DNA of 8,788 nucleotides, from NCBI GenBank assembly GCA_002411615.1, contig DHOF01000072.1, forward strand, positions 4,098 through 12,885, read 5' to 3'. The notes below the pieces were generated by a model. It did not search any database and was not told the DNA's origin. It saw only the letters and a program-made list of their open reading frames with translations. Position numbers and translations under genes: made by a program. Positions 6,174 through 8,788 of the stretch are shown piece by piece. The DNA comes from Ruminococcaceae bacterium UBA5397 (GTDB lineage Bacteria; Bacillota; Clostridia; Oscillospirales; Acutalibacteraceae). Numbering within the stretch: position 1 is the stretch's first letter; each line of letters opens with the position of its first letter.

Positions 6174-7376
6174 ATGGGGCGTTTTGTGAAGCAGAATGGA
6201 TTTATAAAAACAAAATACAGGGAAAGTTTGTTTTGGGTGATTGGACTTTCGCTCTGCTTGCTGCTGCCATTTATTACAGTCCCTGTATCAGCCGCTTCAA
6301 AGGATAATAACGCAGTGCAGATTGCACCGGAACTGATAAAGTCTTGGAATGACGGTGCAAACGTTACAGTCGATACAATAGGAGAAGACGAGGCAACAAA
6401 GATTACGGTTACAGCAGACAGCACAGGGCTTAAAAAGGGATACTATTCGTCTTATCTTTATGATGATACGAAGCGAAGTGTTTCCGCATATGACGGGATT
6501 CAGTTTCATGTAGAAAACAACGAAGATACTGCATTAAAAATGAATCTTACCCTAACTGTCAGTAAGACTGTCAGTATATCTTTACTCGATCAGTCTTTTG
6601 CAATTTTGCAACCAGACGATAAGACAGAGATAGCAAGCATTCTTTACCCGGAAAATGGGACATTGATGATTCCAGGGAATTTCAGCGGGATTCTGTATGT
6701 TCCTTTTTCACAGCTGCTTACCGAAGACGGTAAGCCGGTCTTACTTACGCAGATTCAATCGTGGGGCGTTACGGGGGTTCAATCTGAGGATCAGATTATT
6801 TCTTATACGATTGGGAAAATTGAGCTTTTAAAGCATAGTGAGGCGGCAATAAGAGGGCAGTATTATTTTATTACACCTTCTGGAGATACACAGATAACAG
6901 TGCCTCATACAGGCAGCATTATAAAAAATTATCAGGCATCTGTAACTGATTTGGATATGAAACAACAGGACCAGACCCCGGAATTCTTTTTGTCCGGCAC
7001 AAATACAGGAATTACCATCACAAAAGAAGGACAATTAGAAATCAGCAGCGACTGTACAGCATCTGAAGTTACCATTTATGCAAAAACAGAGAAAAGCTTA
7101 AATGCTGGAAAACTGCAGATTCAACTGGTTCACGAGGATTCACAGGATTCAGGAGCCCTCGTTCCGGATCCATCCGAAGTCGGGACCATTTTACTTCCTC
7201 TTTATCAGTGGCTTGGAAAATCGTTTACCTGGATTCAGGGGGGGATTTTAACTGCTTTTCTTTTGGTAGCAGCATTGATTTCACATTGGTTTGAAATTTC
7301 CAATCGTAATTATTATTCAATAAGAGAAGAATACGAAAGAAGTTTTCATCGAAATAAAAAGGAGGGGAAATTGTGA
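6174..7376 (+). CDS. Membrane-anchored extracellular protein with CBM-like and Ig-like domains (probable BcsB-type partner)
   Basis: The 400-residue protein has an N-terminal signal peptide or anchor (about 18-40, ending VPVSAAS), a large extracellular part, one membrane helix near 353-372 and a charged cytoplasmic tail of about 28 residues. Residues 45-220 have the rhythm of a CBM11/CIA30-like jelly roll: YDGIQFHVEN (106-115), GILYVPFSQL (172-181), IQSWGVTG (194-201) and YTIGKIELL (211-219). Residues 225-320 resemble a bacterial Ig-like repeat, with ITVPHTG, IKNYQASVTDLD, SGTNTGITITKEGQLEI and VTIYAK. BcsB of Gram-negative bacteria likewise has carbohydrate-binding domains and a single C-terminal helix that docks on BcsA. 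This protein, encoded next to the synthase, probably guides the emerging glucan; that role is inferred. It is shorter than BcsB and the flavodoxin-like domains are not evident. AAGG at 6164-6167 precedes the ATG. Its TGA overlaps the next start by four bases. Confidence 0.75.
   Translation: MGRFVKQNGFIKTKYRESLFWVIGLSLCLLLPFITVPVSAASKDNNAVQIAPELIKSWNDGANVTVDTIGEDEATKITVTADSTGLKKGYYSSYLYDDTKRSVSAYDGIQFHVENNEDTALKMNLTLTVSKTVSISLLDQSFAILQPDDKTEIASILYPENGTLMIPGNFSGILYVPFSQLLTEDGKPVLLTQIQSWGVTGVQSEDQIISYTIGKIELLKHSEAAIRGQYYFITPSGDTQITVPHTGSIIKNYQASVTDLDMKQQDQTPEFFLSGTNTGITITKEGQLEISSDCTASEVTIYAKTEKSLNAGKLQIQLVHEDSQDSGALVPDPSEVGTILLPLYQWLGKSFTWIQGGILTAFLLVAALISHWFEISNRNYYSIREEYERSFHRNKKEGKL
7361..7367 (+). 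promoter_or_regulatory. Ribosome binding site supporting a GTG start for the MBOAT gene
   Basis: GGAGGGG lies in the last codons of the CBM/Ig gene, with GGAGG 7 bases before GTG 7373. The overlap GTGA joins the start of the acyltransferase to the stop of the preceding gene, a typical translational-coupling arrangement. Confidence 0.75.
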
Positions 7377-8788
7377 GTTTTTCGAGCTTATCCTTTTTAT
7401 TTTACTTTCTTCCCGCATCATTGCTGTTATATTATTTGTTCTCATTTTCGATCACGTTCAAAAATATTATTTTGCTGGTTTGCAGTTTGGTGTTTTATGC
7501 CTTTGGAGAACCAAAAAATATCTATATTTTGATTCTTTCCATTTTGGTCAATTATGGTTTCGGACTTTTGATTGGCTATACCAGGAATTCCAAAAAACGT
7601 AAGATCTTTTTCTTGGTTTTGTCTATCGTTTTTAATCTGGCTTTGCTTTTTGTCTTTAAATATCTTTCATCTGCCATTCAGACAGTCAATTATTTTATGA
7701 CTTCACCGATTGATGTAGGACAATTTACCTTTGCGCTGCCTGTTGGAATTTCGTTTTTTACTTTTCAAGCGATTTCTTATGGGATTGATGTTTATAGAGG
7801 AAGCGTTGGGGTTCAAAAGAATCTGCTGAATTTTGCACTGTATCTTTCTTTTTTCCCGAAATTAACGCAGGGACCGATTACAAAATATACAGATTTTGAG
7901 CCTCAAATTTATGGCCGCAAAGAAACCGTACACAAGTTTTCTTCTGGAGTTTGTTTCTTTTTAGTAGGGCTCGGTAAAAAAGTTCTTTTGGCAAACAGTA
8001 TGGCAACCGTGGCAGACCGGATTTTTTCTCTGCAGCAGATGGAAAAATTACCGGTTGGACTGGCATGGATGGGAGCGATTGCGTATACTTTCCAGATCTA
8101 TTTTGATTTTTCAGGGTATTCCGATATGGCGATTGGGCTTGGGCTGATGTTCGGCTTTGAGTTGCCGCGAAATTTTTGGTATCCTTACATATCGAAATCT
8201 ATCGGCGAGTTTTGGAGAAGATGGCATATTACATTAGGTGCATGGTTCCGTGATTACCTTTATATTCCGCTTGGAGGATCGCGGATGCGCAATCAGGATA
8301 AGGTGATTCGAAATCTTGCAGTGGTATGGATTGCTACAGGAGTCTGGCATGGCGCAAACTGGACTTTTTTGGCGTGGGGAATTCTCAACTTTATTTGTAT
8401 TGCATGGGAGAGAGTGTTTCATTTTGAAAAGATGAAAGTTCCAAATGCAGTCCGCCATCTTTATGCGCTCTTAGTCATTGTATTGGGTTGGGTGCTATTC
8501 CGCTCAGATTCCCTTCCGAAAGCAATGGATTATATTCAAAGCATGTTTAATTTTGTTCAAAATGGATTTTGGAATGATTATGCTTCCATGTTCCTGAAAG
8601 AATTTTGGGTGTTTTTTGTTCTTTGTACGGCCTTTTCCATGCCGGTTGTTGGGATTGTCAATCAGTTTTTGGCCAAGGGAATTCTTACTGAGCGCCGTAT
8701 TTCAAAAGAACCTCCCTATGACGAAAAATCCGTCTATATGGAGGCTCCATTTCACAGGGTTATAGAAATTCTGTACCCGGTTGGAATG
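7373..8788 (+). CDS. MBOAT-family O-acyltransferase (AlgI/WssH/DltB-like), 3' end outside window
   Basis: An open frame of 472 codons runs from GTG 7373 to the last base without a stop. The protein is polytopic, with about ten hydrophobic segments, and carries the AlgI-type MBOAT landmarks. These are ALPVGISFFTFQAISY (121-136), FPKLTQGPI (161-169), YFDFSGYSDMAIGLG (243-257), RNFWYPYISKSIGEFWRRWH (266-285), LYIPLGGSR (296-304) and the catalytic-histidine motif GVWHGANW with His326. Family members pass an acyl group, usually acetyl, across the membrane to a surface polymer, for example alginate (AlgI), cellulose (WssH) or teichoic acid D-alanine (DltB). Next to a BcsA-like synthase, O-acetylation of the nascent glucan is the natural role. 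AlgI-type proteins usually end near 460-520 residues, so the gene is probably almost complete. A partner SGNH/AlgJ/DltD-like protein would be expected just beyond the edge. Confidence 0.9.
   Translation, partial: MSFSSLSFLFYFLPASLLLYYLFSFSITFKNIILLVCSLVFYAFGEPKNIYILILSILVNYGFGLLIGYTRNSKKRKIFFLVLSIVFNLALLFVFKYLSSAIQTVNYFMTSPIDVGQFTFALPVGISFFTFQAISYGIDVYRGSVGVQKNLLNFALYLSFFPKLTQGPITKYTDFEPQIYGRKETVHKFSSGVCFFLVGLGKKVLLANSMATVADRIFSLQQMEKLPVGLAWMGAIAYTFQIYFDFSGYSDMAIGLGLMFGFELPRNFWYPYISKSIGEFWRRWHITLGAWFRDYLYIPLGGSRMRNQDKVIRNLAVVWIATGVWHGANWTFLAWGILNFICIAWERVFHFEKMKVPNAVRHLYALLVIVLGWVLFRSDSLPKAMDYIQSMFNFVQNGFWNDYASMFLKEFWVFFVLCTAFSMPVVGIVNQFLAKGILTERRISKEPPYDEKSVYMEAPFHRVIEILYPVGM

Noticed and set aside
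6152..6509. Minus-strand open frames of 90 and 70 codons
   Set aside because: They are antisense to the start of the CBM/Ig protein gene, whose signal peptide, domains and coupling to its neighbours are clear.
7878..8458. Two minus-strand open frames of 62 and 74 codons
   Set aside because: They are antisense to the strongly conserved core of the MBOAT gene and have no motif of their own.

Overview
The window looks like chromosomal DNA from a low-to-moderate G+C Gram-positive bacterium of the class Clostridia, possibly Oscillospiraceae/Ruminococcaceae. The reasons are strong AAGGAGG-type ribosome sites at most genes, a YtrA-type GntR/ABC operon, housekeeping sigma factor and promoter motifs of the Firmicutes kind, and a cellulose-synthase-like gene whose partners lack any outer-membrane component. 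The lineage below class is a guess.

Layout. Bases 1-99 are the last 32 codons and stop of the primary sigma factor gene rpoD. An Rrf2-family (IscR/NsrR-like) regulator follows within 20 bases on the same strand. A strong inverted repeat at 573-634 forms a bidirectional terminator that closes both this unit and the convergent operon. From 3631 down to 700 a four-gene minus-strand operon reads: YtrA-type GntR repressor, ABC ATPase, six-helix ABC-2-like permease, CPBP intramembrane protease. The first three genes overlap and look translationally coupled. The CPBP gene follows after a 41-base gap and is visibly more A+T-rich. The GntR promoter carries a 27-bp imperfect palindrome over the predicted start of transcription, a good candidate operator for autoregulation.

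From about 3811 to the end of the window, a divergent plus-strand operon encodes an exopolysaccharide machine. Its genes are a BcsA-like family 2 glycosyltransferase with a cyclic-di-GMP-binding PilZ domain, a membrane-anchored extracellular protein with a carbohydrate-binding-like and an Ig-like domain (a probable stand-in for BcsB), and an AlgI/WssH-type MBOAT acyltransferase cut by the window edge. Together they suggest c-di-GMP-controlled synthesis, export and O-acylation (probably acetylation) of a cellulose-like beta-glucan at a monoderm surface. The most novel parts are the BcsB substitute and a roughly 150-residue extension after the PilZ domain of the synthase, which may be a degenerate second PilZ-like barrel.

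No tRNA, rRNA, CRISPR array, insertion sequence or riboswitch was recognised.
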